DNA of 64,000 nucleotides from Edaphochlamys debaryana (Eukaryota; Chlorophyta; Chlorophyceae; Chlamydomonadales), in assembly GCA_016858145.1 (NCBI GenBank), contig JAEHOE010000163.1, positions 62,001 through 126,000 on the forward strand, given 5' to 3'. The position numbers and the translations under genes were made by a program. Each line of letters opens with the position of its first letter. Position 1 is the first letter of the stretch. The notes beneath the pieces were generated by a model that did no database searches, had not been told where the DNA came from, and worked only from the letters and a program-made list of their open reading frames with translations. Positions 1 to 11,978 of this stretch are shown piece by piece.

Positions 1-3000
1 AGCGACGCACCTAGCGCCTGGTGAAGCAGCGTCTGAAGCTGCTGCGCCGGGGGAACCGCCGCCGAGCCCGGATGCAGGCCGGGCAGGGGCACGGTGCCCG
101 GCCCGCTCGAGCTGGGGGCTGCGGGGGGAGCTGTGCTCCACCTGCGGCGCTGCTTGCGGCCGGGGCCTGGTCGACCCGAGGCTGCCAGGGAGGCCTGCAG
201 CTGCTTGGCCTGGCAGGGGTGGAGGGAAAGGGTCGAGAGGTTGCGTCCTAAGGTGTAAGTTGAGAGCGCACGGCAGCAAGCACTGTAGGTTCTGAGCCCG
301 TCACCCGAGCTCCACTGCCCTTTCCCTGGTCGCTGAGACGGCGTAAACCCGTCTGCCCCTCGCGTCCCCTCTCACTCTCTCGACCAAGTCTCCCAGCTGC
401 CGCTGAAGCGCCAGCGCCGCTCCCCGGCCGGCCTCGCCCTCCCCGAAGCCGCTGGCACTCCCACTGGCGCTCGCCCCATCGTCGCCCTCGCTGCCGCTGC
501 TCCACTCGCTGCCGCCGCTGCCACCCCTGCCGCCGCCGCCGTGCTGGTGCCGCCGAGTCCGGCGGCCTCCACGCCCGTCCACGCCCCCCTGATCGCGCGC
601 GTCCCCTCTTTGACCGCCGCTTGGGCCTTCGGCGGTTGCTGCGTCCCATACGGGGCGGGGCGGGCCCAGCATCTGCACTCGGGCGGTCATCTGCAGCCCC
701 TCCTGCTCCCACCCCACTGCATCGGCGCCGGCAGCGCCCACGGCTGCTGCGCTGACCGCCGCGCCGGCTGCAGCCATGGCGGCCGCAGGGGACCAGCCGC
801 CTTCCAAGCCGCCCGCAGCGACCCCGGAACCTCCCTGCCATGAGCTGGTGCTGGGCTGAGGGTGCGCGAGCGGTGGAGACGGGTGCCGGGCCCGGTCGGG
901 GCTTGAGCCGAACGCCACGTGCAGACCCACAGGCCTGCCCGCTCCCGCCCTGGCAGGGGACACAACCGCCTGCAGTTGGTCCGTGGACGAGCGGACGTCG
1001 ACCAGGAAGCACGGGCCATGGGAGCTTGCCGAGGGGTGGTGTGGAGGTGGGCTGGGCTGGTTGGCTTGTGGGGGGCTGGGAAGGGGCTGGGGAGCGGGCG
1101 GAGGAGAGGGTGCGGGTGGCGGCGGCGGGGGATCGCGGGCAAAGATCTGGATCCCGAAGTCTGCATCGGTGGCCGCGGCGGAGGGACGCCGGAAGCGGGG
1201 GCTGCCGCGGGGCGGGCGGTACCTGCGGGGGTCAGGGGAAGCAGGGCAGCAGTCGGCGGTGATGGCGGGTCACATAAGCAGCGCAGAGGAGATCCCACAG
1301 TGAGCCCTGGCCCTCCGCTGCTCCGGGGTGCCCTACCCTCGCAACCACACGTACGCCAGCCACGAAGAGCAGTCAGGTGTGGCCACAGAAAATCCACGTG
1401 CTCGCCCATCCTCCCACCCTGGCACCCACCCTGTGGGCCAGCCGAGGCTGACTCGTGAGCCGTCCTGCCGCTGGAAGCGCCGCGGGGGCGAGGAGGCCGA
1501 GATGGGGCCACAGCTGTCGCGCGCAGGATGCCCACCGCCGCCGCCGGCACGTGGGCCGCCACCGCTCGCCCGGAAACCGTCAGGGGGAACACGCTGTGGG
1601 GAGCGAGCGGGCGAGGGGCCGCGGCCTGAAGCCCCCGCGGCAGCGGATGCGCGAGGGTCGCCGGGGTCGGCGGGGACATGCCACGCCATCACCACTCCCC
1701 CGCCTCCGCCTCGTGAGACGCCGCCGTCGCCGTCCCGTTGAAACGCCGTGGAGGGAAGGCCGGCCGCCTGCCGAGGGGGGCTGGAGAACCTCGCACCATC
1801 CGTGCCGCCGGCCCCTCCCAATCCGCCCCCGCCGCTGTCTGCACTACCGCCACCGCCACCACCGCCACCGCCACCGCCCCCACCGCCACCACCGCCGGGG
1901 CTAACGGAGCGAGAGCGCCGGGGCGGGGGCCCCCGCGAGGCGCAACGCCACGGGGGCTGCATCAGGGCAGGCCCCGGCACCGGCCTGGGCCTCGGCGGAT
2001 GCGCCTGGGCTGGTGGTGGCGGTGGCACGTAGGGTGCGGGAGGCGGCCGCTGCTGCCGCGTTGCGGACCGGGGCCGCGGGGCGGGGGCTGGAGCAGGAGC
2101 CGAAGGCGGGGGAGGGCGGCCCCGTTCCGGCGCGGGGTCAGCCCTGGCCGTGAGGGCAATCATGCGGGGGCTCTTGCTGGGCAGCAAGGGAGGCGCACCT
2201 TCTGCGAGATGGGGGGAGCAATGGCTTTATCTGATGGGGCACGGTGCTGCCTGGGTGCGTGGGTGAACGCCATTCCTCCTGCAACAGATCGGCACTCACC
2301 CTCGAGGCCACACATGGCCCAGGTCTCTCGGTCCCAGTCGTACACCCGACGCCCTCGTACTGCCCCTGCCTGGGCCGCTGCAGCCGCCGCCGCTGCGGAG
2401 GCCGCCGCCGCAGCGGCCACGCCCCCTTCTGCGCTGCCCCCCATATCCGAGCGCTCGTACCGCCCGCGCGACATGGGGCGCTCCGTGTGGCTCGTGAGGG
2501 CGACCACGCCCAGGCCCGACCCCGCACCGCCGCGGAAGGCTTGCGGTGAGGCAGCTCTGCGACTGCTGGCGGGGGCAGCCTGTGAGGCAGCGTACACCGC
2601 TGCATAGGAGCCTCCCGCGCCGCTGCCGCCCGCGCTTGCAGGCCGTGCACCCCAGCCCGTCGGTTGCAGCCGAGGTTGGGGCTGGGGCTCAGGCTGGGGC
2701 CGTAGCTCCGGCGGACCGCTGGTTGCTTCAGGGAAGTCAGCCCAAGCGGTATCCACGCCGCCACCGCCGCCATCCGGCCCCTGCTGTCCCCACGCGACTG
2801 CCACTGCTACAGCTGTAGCCCGGGCGCAGGGGGACGTTGCCGTCGCCACAGCAGTGCCCTCGCCCCTGTAGAGGCTTGCTCGTGCGGGTGACGCCGGTGC
2901 CGATCCCTGGCCTACACCCGATACCGGCTCCGGCCCTTGCCCGGCCTGGGGTCTAGGACCGGCCTCAAGCGCGGCCCTGGAATTGCGTGCAGCAGCGAGC

Positions 3001-5508
3001 CCGTGGCCGCTTGAGAAGCTCAGCTCCTGCTGCTGCCACGGCGCCCCCTCGGGGTCACCGCTTGCACCCCCGGTCTGGGCTGCAGTACCTTCTCCAGGCC
3101 AGCCAACAGCTTCAGGCCCCATGACACCCGGCACACCCGCCGCCTGAGGCGCCGCGCCCCACGCCGCTGGCTGCTGGGGCTGGCCGCCCTCGCTGGCCAC
3201 ACGCCGGTGCACGGCCGGCGTGGCACGCAGAGGCGCATCCCGTGGCGGCTGTTCAGGCTGCTGTGCCTGGCCCTGAGCTCGGGGCTGACGCCAGCTCCTC
3301 GGCTGCTCCACCTCTTCCACCTCCACTTCAACATCCGCCTCTGCAGCGGGTTGCCTCGTGGCGCTGAGCGGCCCTTTCGCCGGCCGAAGCTCGTCGCCAG
3401 GCACAGCCCCCCGAGCCTGTGACTGGGCCCCTGCCTGCCGGGTAGTGGGTCGGGGCCCGGGCTGGGGCGGCTCACGTGGTGGGGAGGCTCCAGAGCGCGA
3501 GCCGCTCTGGGCTGGGCTCCACGGCAGCCGGCCCTCCGCAGAGGCACCCACTGAGCCGTAGGGTGAGCCGGGCAGGGGGGGCCCCGACCCGGGCAACTGC
3601 TCCACGGCCGCCATAGCGGCCAGGTAGGCGGACCGCACGGAGGGGATCTTGTCGTGGCGAATGGCCTCCAGGGACTGCAAGTCAAGAGGCCAGGGGGACT
3701 TCAAGCCAGGTACGGCAGTTACATGGACTTCGCGGGGTTGGGGGTGAGGGGTTGGCACCTGCCTACTGCCCCAGCCCGCCGCGCCCCCGCCTCACCTGCA
3801 CAAGGAACTCCCGCCGGTGCGGCCCCGCCATCCACACAGCCGCATCTCCGCCGCCCGCGCTGCCGCACAGCTCCACCCGGTTGGCGCCCAGGGCCGCCAG
3901 CGCAGCGATCAGGTTTGCGGCCTCGCGCCGGACCTGCGCCAGGGGCACCGCGCAGCGCCCAATCAATGCAAGCCCTGGCCTCGCCTTCTTCTCATTGGAG
4001 CGCCACCGGCCCCGGTCCCTCCGTGGCACCATGCGCCCTGCTCCCGCTTTCCCTCCCCACTCCCCCCCACCCCCCACCTGCCAGTCCTCCGTGCAGTCCA
4101 GTCCCGAGGTGGCGGCCAGCAGCATGCGCTTGGCGGCGTCCGCGCCCATGCGGGGGCCCAGGGCCTGGGGGAGGGGCGGGGGGGGTGTGAAGGTCGGAGG
4201 AGTTTGGGGTGTCAGTTCTAGCGGCGGCGGGGAAGGCGCAGACAGCAAGGCGGCGAGCGAGATGCACGGTAGCCCACGGTGCTACGCAAGCAGCCTCCGC
4301 CTCCCGGCCCCATCCCACTGCACCCCGCCGGCTCACCCTGCAGCACGCCGACAGCAGCTGCAGGCCCCCCGCGGAGCGGTGCTGCGCACTGGCCGCCCCC
4401 AGCAGCGTGAAGGCCCATCCCACCAGCCGCTCCAGCAGCGCCGCCACCGCGCCGCCGGCCAGCGGCCCCCGCAGGGCCGACCCAGATCCCGACCCAGATG
4501 GCGCCAGCGCAGAGCCCAGGGCGTCGACTAGCGGCACCAGCAGAGCCCCGGCCGCCGCCATGGCGTCCCTCTCTGGGCCCCTGCGAAGGGTTGAACGGAG
4601 AGTGGTGGGGGTGGCGGGCAGGGGGCTGCAAGCGTGAGCCGCGAGCCTTGTGCTAGGCAGCTCCTCTCTGCAGGCATGGAAACCGAGGCAGGCGCGCGAA
4701 CTGCTCACGGCGCCGGTCCAGGCCGCACCTGCATGCCACTCGGAGCAGGGGGAGCAGGATGTGGTTCAGCGCCCACGCGGGGTCCACAGCTGCCCCGGCA
4801 CCGCCGGCGTCGCTGCCGCCCCACTCCGCCGACTGCCCGCCCCGCCCCCGGCCGTCTGGGTGGGGCCGCGTGTCCTCTGCCCAGCCCTCGGTCCCAAAGC
4901 CGTGAGCTGCGCGGCCCTCCAGGGCCTCTGCCAATGCATGGCCCAAGCGGCAGCCGAGAAGGCTCAGGTCCTCTGTGTTGGTAGAGTGGTGTTGGCGCTG
5001 GGGGGAGGGCAGGGGGGCAGGGACGGTGCATTAAGCAAAGCCAAGGTGGCGCGCGTGTGCTATGCGGAGAACGTGAAGTCCCAGGAGAAGAGCAAGCTGC
5101 CCTCACCGTGATGTACGCGACCAGGCTGGGGATGGCCTGCGGAAACGCCCGCACAGGGCTCAGCTGCGGCTGCGTCGCCAGCAGGTACGAGAGCAGGGAC
5201 ACGCGGTGACTAGCCGCAGAGCGACCACTCTTGTCAAGTCCTGTAGGAGGGAGGGGAATGGATGCAAAGTGGGTTGGGCGAGCTGGGGCGAGGTGAGTGG
5301 CGCCGGGACCAGGACCGGGCGGGCACCGGCACGGCATGTCACCACCGCGACCCCACCAACCTGCCGCCAATTCCTTAACGACCATCTGTGCCTGCGTTGA
5401 TGTCTCCAGCTTGTCGATGGCCGCCTTGGCCGCATAGCTGCCCTGGCTCGCAAGGTCGCGGTCTTCCAGCGACTGCAGAGCCGAGCGCAGCCTGGACTTG
5501 AGGTCCAT
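1..5508 (-). CDS. TORTIFOLIA1/SPIRAL2-like TOG-repeat microtubule-associated protein (3' end off left edge)
   Basis: Ten exons on the minus strand, all phases matching: 5508-5361, 5240-5107, 4970-4729, 4580-4337, 4164-4078, 3933-3796, 3674-2300, 2201-1430, 1222-376, 209-1 (about 1,398 codons, incomplete). The start MDLKSRLRSALQSLEDRD resembles the opening helix of plant TORTIFOLIA1/SPIRAL2, and later exons give the TOG-like pieces CTEDWQ-VRREAANLIAALA and IRHDKIPSVRSAYLAA, the latter matching the plant 'C.FDKIKPVRD' helix. This HEAT/TOG region is about 390 residues; such proteins bind cortical microtubules and their minus ends. A long Pro/Gly/Ala/Gln-rich linker follows, then a globular patch (GPCFLVDVRSSTDQLQAVV) and a helix (LQRQLGDLVER-AKQLQASLAA) that may be coiled coil. 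The donor of exon 8 could be 1430 or about 1422. The family call rests on the N-terminal third. Confidence 0.82.
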
Positions 5509-6750
5509 ACTTTGATATGCACGGTCTTACAACAGCTGTTACTGAATTAAGACAAACAATTGGCCTGGTGTCTCGCGGAGTTGCCGGCATTGACTGCATA
5601 AATTTGTTGCCAGTAGATGGCTGCTAAGAACGATGCAGCTGTTGTAGATATTGTGAATAGACAACACATGTTGTGTGATAGGCGGAAGCTTCGGTAAGGG
5701 CTTGCGGAAGCGGTCTGCGCCCAGCTGTCGGTTCACAGCTCTCTGGTCAGAGCATTGATTGATGGTCCTTCAGCGATTTTGTGACGAGAGTACGTTTGCT
5801 GGCGTCCTGCGAGGGGCGTACCCCTGCAAACCGCTCCCCACCTGGCACGAATCGGCACGACTCCGCCCCTCCCTGCTCCCCCCAGGTCCCCCCCCCCCTC
5901 GCCTTTCCCGCAACTACACCGCCCCGCGTATCTCCTGCGCAGCCAAGTACCCCGCGGCTTGGGTCTGGGTCAGCGAGTGGTACGATGAGTCCTGATTACA
6001 GCTCAGGGGAATGAACTTACCACTGAGGGACATGGCGTGTCAGCTGACTTGTGCGCTGTCAGTGACCTGTCGTTCCTTCCGGCTCCCGGTCCAGGCCCTG
6101 GGCCCCAAGCACGGACCAAGCCATGGCTTTCAAACCTCGGCTGTCAGCGGCTCCTCCTGGCTGTCATACAGGGGGTGCGGCTGTCTGGCCTGACCTGCCT
6201 GACCATCCTGACCTGCTCCTGATGATCCTTTGGTGCCACTCCGGGCTGATTCACGCTGCAGCGAATACACCAGCACGGACATGGAGGATGAAGGATACGT
6301 GCCGATGGCTGCAGTGAGGGATGAAGCGGCGGGGACCAAGAGCCAGTCCAGCCCCTGTGGGGCGAAGCGCGGGGAGAAGGGTGGGGCCGGCGGGGTTTGA
6401 CGAGAACAACGTGGCAAGAAACCGGGGCCGGCGGGGCGATGGGGCGTGGCAAGGATGGGGCGGAATGTGTACAAATGGTCGGCGTGGCTGATCTGGTTCA
6501 TATTGTTACAACCGCGTATTTGTCAGACCTACGAGTTGGTTTGCTGCTGCCCTCAACCGCGAGGCAGCGGTGTCGGCGACCGACACCTGTTACATACATA
6601 TGCGCCAGCGTATCGGTTGCGCCCATACGATGATTGCTCAATAAATGCGGCGGATGACATAGCTGCAGAAGCACGTCAGCGCTCGGCTCGCAAAGTTTAT
6701 GCGCAACTAGATGCAGTGCTGTTCCTCGCGCTCTTCACGCGATACAGCTC
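5509..6750. promoter_or_regulatory. Divergent intergenic region between the TOG-protein and cold-shock-domain genes
   Basis: About 1.24 kb separates two start codons that point away from each other, so both promoters must lie here. The stretches near 5590-5650 and 6480-6650 are clearly richer in A/T than the flanking genes, including an AATAAATG string about 110 bases upstream of the rightward start. No open frame in it resembles a protein family. No defined promoter element can be assigned. Confidence 0.5.
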
Positions 6751-8045
6751 ATGCAGCCTGATCAGGAGGAGGGCATCGTTTCCTCGTGCCGCAAGACCTA
6801 CGGGTTTCTTAGTGTGCCGGGGCGGAGCCGAGATGTCTTCTTCCACATGGTGAGGGTTCGCCCCCCCCGCCCCCCCGCCCCCCTCCCCCCGGCGTTGCTC
6901 CACCCAGAGCCCCGAGCCTTCGGCACTCGAGCCCTCAGCCCCGAACAGCATGATGCATAGCTACAGGGCTTGACCTCTGTCCACGGCCCTTTGTGCCCCA
7001 CCCCACCCCTGCCCCTCACTCTCATCGGGCATTTCATCCTCTCCCTATGCCCTCCCTTTCCCCGGCCCTTCCTCAGTCTGCCCTCGAGGACTGCATCCCC
7101 GAACAGCTGCGAGAGGGCACGGCAGTGACCTTCCGAGCAGCGACCGACGCGTCGGGCAAAACCGTGGCCACGGGCGTGCGGCTGGCGCCCGTGGGCACCC
7201 GCGTGCGCCTCTCGGCCCTCGAGCCGGGGCCCCCCCTTCTCGGCATGGTCGCCAAGCCCGCACCTGCTCCGCCACCCGGATCCAATTCAGGATCTGCCGC
7301 AAAGGGTATCCTCCGGTTCCTGGATCCCGCATCCGGGAATCCCGACCACCTCCTGTACGAACACGCCGACGTCATCTCACCGCCCAACGCCACCGGTGCC
7401 GCACCCAGCTCCGGAGCCAACGCCAGCCCGACGCATGCAAGCCCAGCCCCTCTAATCACGGGTCAGCTGGTCTGGTTCCAGATCCTGACAGACACTCGGG
7501 CGGCGCAGATGGCGGCGGAGGCGTCGGCGCGGGGTGCGCCCCCCGCCAAGCGCATGGCCTACCAGGCGGCGGTGCGGGTGCGGCCGCTGGCGGAGGCGGA
7601 GGCGGAGCTGGCGGCTGCGGGGCCGGCGGTGCGGCAGCAGGCGGTGGTGCTGGAGCTGCTGCAGGGGGTGGTGCAGGTGGGGGTGTAAGGGGGTGGTGCA
7701 GGGGATTGGAGCGGGGGTTCGGGGTGGGGGCTGGGGACAGAGGGGCTGTCGAGAGGGCGGGGCTCACTGGTGCGGCATGGCAGGGCCGAAGGGTGGGGGC
7801 CGTGTACCCTGAGGCCGGGTCTACCCAGGGCTGTGGCGTTCGCGGGTGCGGGCTCGGGGGACGTGTCTGGGACAGCTTGGCGTGCCTGCGGCGTGTCCTG
7901 CGTCTGTAGTCTGTTGCGAGCCCTGCCTCTACCTCACCGCATGCCACCTCCCCCCTCCCTGCCACCACAGGCCAAACAGGCCCAGGGCTCCGGCCCCAGT
8001 GCTGGTGCGCCCTCCACCACCGCCACGACCCCTGCACGCAGCTGA
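6751..8045 (+). CDS. Tandem cold-shock-domain RNA-binding protein (CSDE1/UNR-like)
   Basis: Three exons, 6751-6849, 7077-7676 and 7971-8045, give 257 residues with in-phase GT-AG introns. The first cold-shock domain occupies about residues 5-75: it has an RNP1-like YGFL and RNP2-like DVFFHM, with intron 1 directly after the RNP2 strand. A second, more diverged CSD (about 85-215) reads GMVAKPAPAPP, then KGILRFLDP, LLYEHADV and GQLVWFQILTDTRAA. That tandem pattern is typical of CSDE1/UNR, which binds single-stranded RNA and controls translation and mRNA stability. The tail after 220 is Ala/Ser/Thr-rich. The protein is far shorter than animal UNR (five CSDs), so it may be a minimal algal member or have unseen 5' exons. 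The chosen ATG is 13 codons before RNP1, the usual distance. A TGTAA string lies near 8627. Confidence 0.78.
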
Positions 8046-9215
8046 TGCTTCGCCAGGGCCCCACGTGCACCTGGACGCCGCTCGCTCATGCAGCACGGGT
8101 CTTGGACTCCTCAAGATACCGGCGGGGTTTTAAGCAAGTGGCCCGCGCCACGCCTACGGTGGCCGCCGCGCCCCTGCGTCGCCCTCGTGCTCCTCACTGC
8201 TCCGGGGGCTGCCCCGCCGCACGGCTGCATCCGGCGCTCTCCCCGACCTTGTCGCTCCAAGGCTGAGCTCCCTCGCCAGTGCAGACTGCATGCAACGCTC
8301 CAGACCCTGCAGGTGAGACCGGAGATGCCTGGGAAAGAGCACGGAACCCCTTGTGCCTGCCTGCCAGCAAGCTTGATGTGCTGAGCGGCTTGACTGCTCA
8401 CGACCCGCGGTCTGATGGGCTCTTGCATCGCTGTGCTTCCGCAGGTCCCAACCGCGGTGCGCTTTGGCTGGGTGGCTTGACTGGTCCCGTAAGGAGGTGG
8501 TGCGTTGAGTTGGCTGGGGGTAGGCCCCGGTCGTGGCCGGTGGTGGGATGGCTTGGACCTTCGGGAGACCGCGTCATCTGAGGTCGCTTGGATGGCGGTA
8601 GCGGGTGAGGGGAAGGCACAAGAGAAGGTGTAATAGCGGTGAAATGGACGGACGAGCATAGAGGTGGCCTTCTAGCGGGGGGCGCGGTTGCGGCGAGGGG
8701 ACAGGCATCGCGGCAACGCCGCCGGCTGAGCCATTTGCTGCGTTGGGTTTGGCATTTCAGGCTTGGGTAGGGCAGGGCATTCCTACGGCCTCCGCATCCC
8801 CCATCGCCGTATCGTCCTGCAACTTTGCAACGCTTCGACTCGGTTGGATGTCCCTCTGCTCGTCGTGATATCGTGCTGCATAATGGCAACGACTTTGCAA
8901 CGGACCCCCATCTCAGCATGGACCTGGCAGCGGGTACTGTCGGCCCTGTGTTGGGCCCCAAGGCCTAGGGCTGGACGCTTGAGGTGCTCGCGCACGCATG
9001 GATGGGCTCCGGAGTACCAGCAGACCAGGATGCGATGGTTACAGCAGGAACCGCCTCCAGAAGGGGAGGGGTTGAGCGAGAGCGCCACCTACTGGGTGTG
9101 CCACCTGCACACCGACACCCACGCAACGTGACTGACTTTCGGTCGTCACACCACGTTGCTAGGGCCGGGCCCGTAGAGCCCCCCTCAGTACTATTCCACT
9201 AATTCCGCTGTGCCT
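8046..9215. other. Intergenic DNA, no gene recognised
   Basis: About 1.2 kb between the cold-shock-domain gene and the retroelement. It contains the 3' UTR of the former and, on the other side, whatever remains of the retroelement 3' tail; no poly(A) run marks its end. Short repeated strings such as ACTTTGCAACG (near 8820 and 8890) are the only structure noticed. Open frames here are short and of low complexity. Confidence 0.5.
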
Positions 9216-11243
9216 TTAATCATCGTCAATCAAGGCCAGGACGCCTGGGGGCTCCTGCACAGTCAATCTGCCACCTGAGACTCGCAGGAAAGGGTGGTCC
9301 GCCGGTATTGTCTCCCAGCCACTTGGTGGCCTGAGCGCAGCAAAAGAGTGAAGCGCTCCCCAAAACTCAGCTGACACCAACACACGTCCACGGTTCAGCA
9401 CCCCGAGGCGATTCCCATTCTCCCTTGTCGCGTATAGATATCGGCGTCCCTTCTCCATGGCTGTCGTGGCTGCAAGACACACCACATTCCACACTCTCTG
9501 GTCAACTCCCTCCGTTGGTCGAGCCTGCCAAAGATTGAACCGGCGAAGTGGCCAGGTCCATGGCATGCCCTGCTCGCCCCCTAGACACGCGCACATCTCA
9601 TCAACCAGGCCCTCAGCCAAGAAGCATTTCCAAAAGTGGTGCAACCTGTCCCCTCCGTGCATCGCAATCTCACATGGGCACGTGGCCGTTCCTTCATGTG
9701 CCGAAAAGCCAGTAAAGCCGTTGAGCGCCAAGCGCCAGAAAGCTTCCTTCCACACGTTCTCCCAGCGCAGGGCCCACAGCCTGCGCAAGGTGGCTTGTAG
9801 GTCCAACAGGTCTGACTCGTCCCCTACCCCACCACTCAGCGCCTCTGCCACAAAATTCAAATGCTTGCCTTTCACATACTCGAAAGCGGGCTCCATATGC
9901 AGGGCCGTGGCAAGGCTCACCGACAACCTAGCCGCTGGCACAAGCGTCTGTCCGGCACGCCAACCTATGCATCCCAAGAGTTCTTTCCATGCCTCCTCCT
10001 CTGGGCAGGCCAAGTCCGGGTTCTCTTCCACCTCCGTTGCTGCTTGCACCCACGGTACGGGAATATGGCCCATCAAGCTATCGATCCTCCCTAGGGCAGG
10101 GCAGGGCCATTGCGTAGCGCTGCGGGTAGAGACTCATACCCCCCTCGTCCCCACAGACCAACTACGATGTTCTCTTTCACCTTCCTTGAGCACTCGCTCC
10201 TAGCCATCGGTGGCAGCCTGCCCCCCTGGGCTCCACTGAGCCCCGCCCTTGCTCCCGCCCCTGCCCTATAGGCTCTTACTAGTTGGCCAACAGTCCTCAA
10301 TTCATTGATACCCATCAGGTCCGCATACATGCTTTCCAGCCCCCCACGGCCTGCTGCTGCGGGTCTGAGGGCCGGATTTCCCCATACTGGCGCGCTGTGT
10401 ACCCACGGCCCCACCGCGGGGCTCTTGATCAACTCAACCCGGGGGAGATGGAGGAGTGCCCCCGTCATCAAGTTCAGCGTCGGGCAGGGGCTGTTTGCCG
10501 TGGTCCCCAGCACCTTGGTGGCGGCGTTGGGGCCTGCCCGCTGGGCTGTGAAGAGGCAGAGGGGGTGTACGGCCGGGTGCGTTCGTCGGAGGAGCTCCAT
10601 TGCGACCGTCGGCCACACTGGCCTGAAGCGGAGGAGGTTCGGGCAGCTGCCCAGCACGCAGCGTGTCGCCAGCACCGCTTGTCGGGCCCGTACGTGTTCT
10701 ATCACCGGGAGGAGGCCGAGCCCTCCGTCCTCCGGGGGGACGCACATCGCCTTGTAGCCTATCCCCGGCAGGCGAGCGTGTGGGTTACTGGCGTGTGCCG
10801 CCGGCGTCATGCTGCGGTCCACCATGGCTGCGACCGTGCTGCAGAGTCGCTGCAGCTCGGGCGGGGGGGGGGGAAGCGAATTCCAGGTGGTACAGGACCT
10901 TGGAGATTGCGTAGCCAGAGGCCGTCGACGCTCTCCCAAAGGCTGAAAGATTCAGGGACACCAGCTTGGTTAGAGCCGGGTAGACTCCATCCAGGGCGAT
11001 GGCCGGCTTGCACAGGGCGGCGGTGTTGGCGACTGTTACCCCCAGGGTCTTGGCCTTCACGACGGTTCGCAGTGAGGTATCAGGGGGTGGCGGTGCGGGC
11101 GGCGGGCCGGGCGGCGGCTCAGGCGGCGGCGCGGGCGGCAGGCCAGGCGGCGGCGCGGGCGGCAGGCCAGGCGGCGGCGCGGGTAACCAGCTGTACGAAG
11201 TGGGCACCATATATACGGTACGGGGCCTCGACACGGGAGCCAC
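9216..11243 (-). mobile_element. 5'-truncated, frameshifted LINE-like non-LTR retrotransposon (RT C-terminal region)
   Basis: Three consecutive minus-strand frames (11243 to about 10870, about 10870-10091, 10076-9216) join into one polyprotein C-terminus. They carry the post-RT segment typical of algal LINE ORF2 proteins: VVKAKTLGVTVANT, LTKLVSLNLSAFGRAST, HARLPGIGYKAM, EDGGLGLLPVIEHVRARQAVL. A zinc-knuckle-like stretch with CPC, then HHFWKC, follows about 135 codons before the stop TAA at 9216-9218. The catalytic RT core (YADD) and any endonuclease are absent, so this is a 5'-truncated copy of the usual kind. The first frame break coincides with a homopolymer at about 10862-10872, the second with a short GGGCA duplication near 10090. 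A Pro-rich, GGCGG-repeat tract forms the 5' end. The copy cannot transpose by itself. Confidence 0.85.
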
Positions 11244-11978
11244 GAAAGGGCCACGTACGCGACTGCCCCTGCGGCTGGGCGATGTGCTGGCCCTCCATCC
11301 AGGGCAGAGACGTTGAGGGCACGAGCCCCCTTGTTAGTCATCAGTGAACGCAGATGGCGAAGACCCAGAGCGCTGGAGCAGAGCTTGTCGGGGATGTGCG
11401 GAGCCTTAGAGCCTTAGAGCGCTACTAAGTGCCAGCACACTGCACAGCACACTGGCGCATGGTACGTAACAGGGAGCTCCGTTCATCTAGGCACGGGTCC
11501 CGATCCGCTTCCCGTCTCGCCCGCTGCAACCCATCTCAACGCAACCTCCGAGCACTCGTGGAATCCCGCATGCCCGCCCTCCGACACCGCCCCTGCCCTC
11601 TTCCGTGCATCCCTCCGTCACTCTGTATCATCACATGCCCTAATAAGGGTGTCTGTCCTCCTCAGGACAGGGAAAAGGGCTGAGCTCCAAACCTCGCGAG
11701 GCCGGGCAGCACTGGGGCCGCGCAATCAAGCACTACGCCCCACAGCGCCGGAACGCCGCCATAAGTTAGGGGCCTTCGCAACCCCGCAATGCCGGACTTG
11801 GCCGGCGCCCATGCCCTAAACAGGCTTAAGGCGGCATTGCTCGTGCCCCGTTTCCCAAGTTCCTTCCCCCCTGCCCTTCCCCGCCTCTGCCCTCCTCTAC
11901 AGGCAGGTCAGGTGAAGTCACGATCCGGCTACCCCCATCCTGCCCTCGCTGCCCAGTCCTTTGCAAAGAGCCAGCTGG
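11244..11978. other. Intergenic DNA between the retroelement and the membrane-protein gene
   Basis: About 0.7 kb, holding the 3' UTR of the leftward membrane-protein gene and the 5' truncation point of the retroelement. It includes a weak copy (about 11729-11745) of a GCACTACGCCCC string found elsewhere in the window. No coding region is supported. Confidence 0.45.

Noticed and set aside
1333..2187. Many long open frames on both strands across exons and introns (for example 1738-2607 +, 3654-4190 +)
   Set aside because: High GC keeps antisense and off-frame readings open; they are Arg/Pro/Ala-rich shadows of the TOG-protein exons and have no domain pattern.
8600..8640. TGTAA near 8627 as proof of a volvocine polyadenylation signal
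   Set aside because: It is 580 bases after the stop and I did not find the signal consistently after the other genes, so it cannot be used to fix the lineage.
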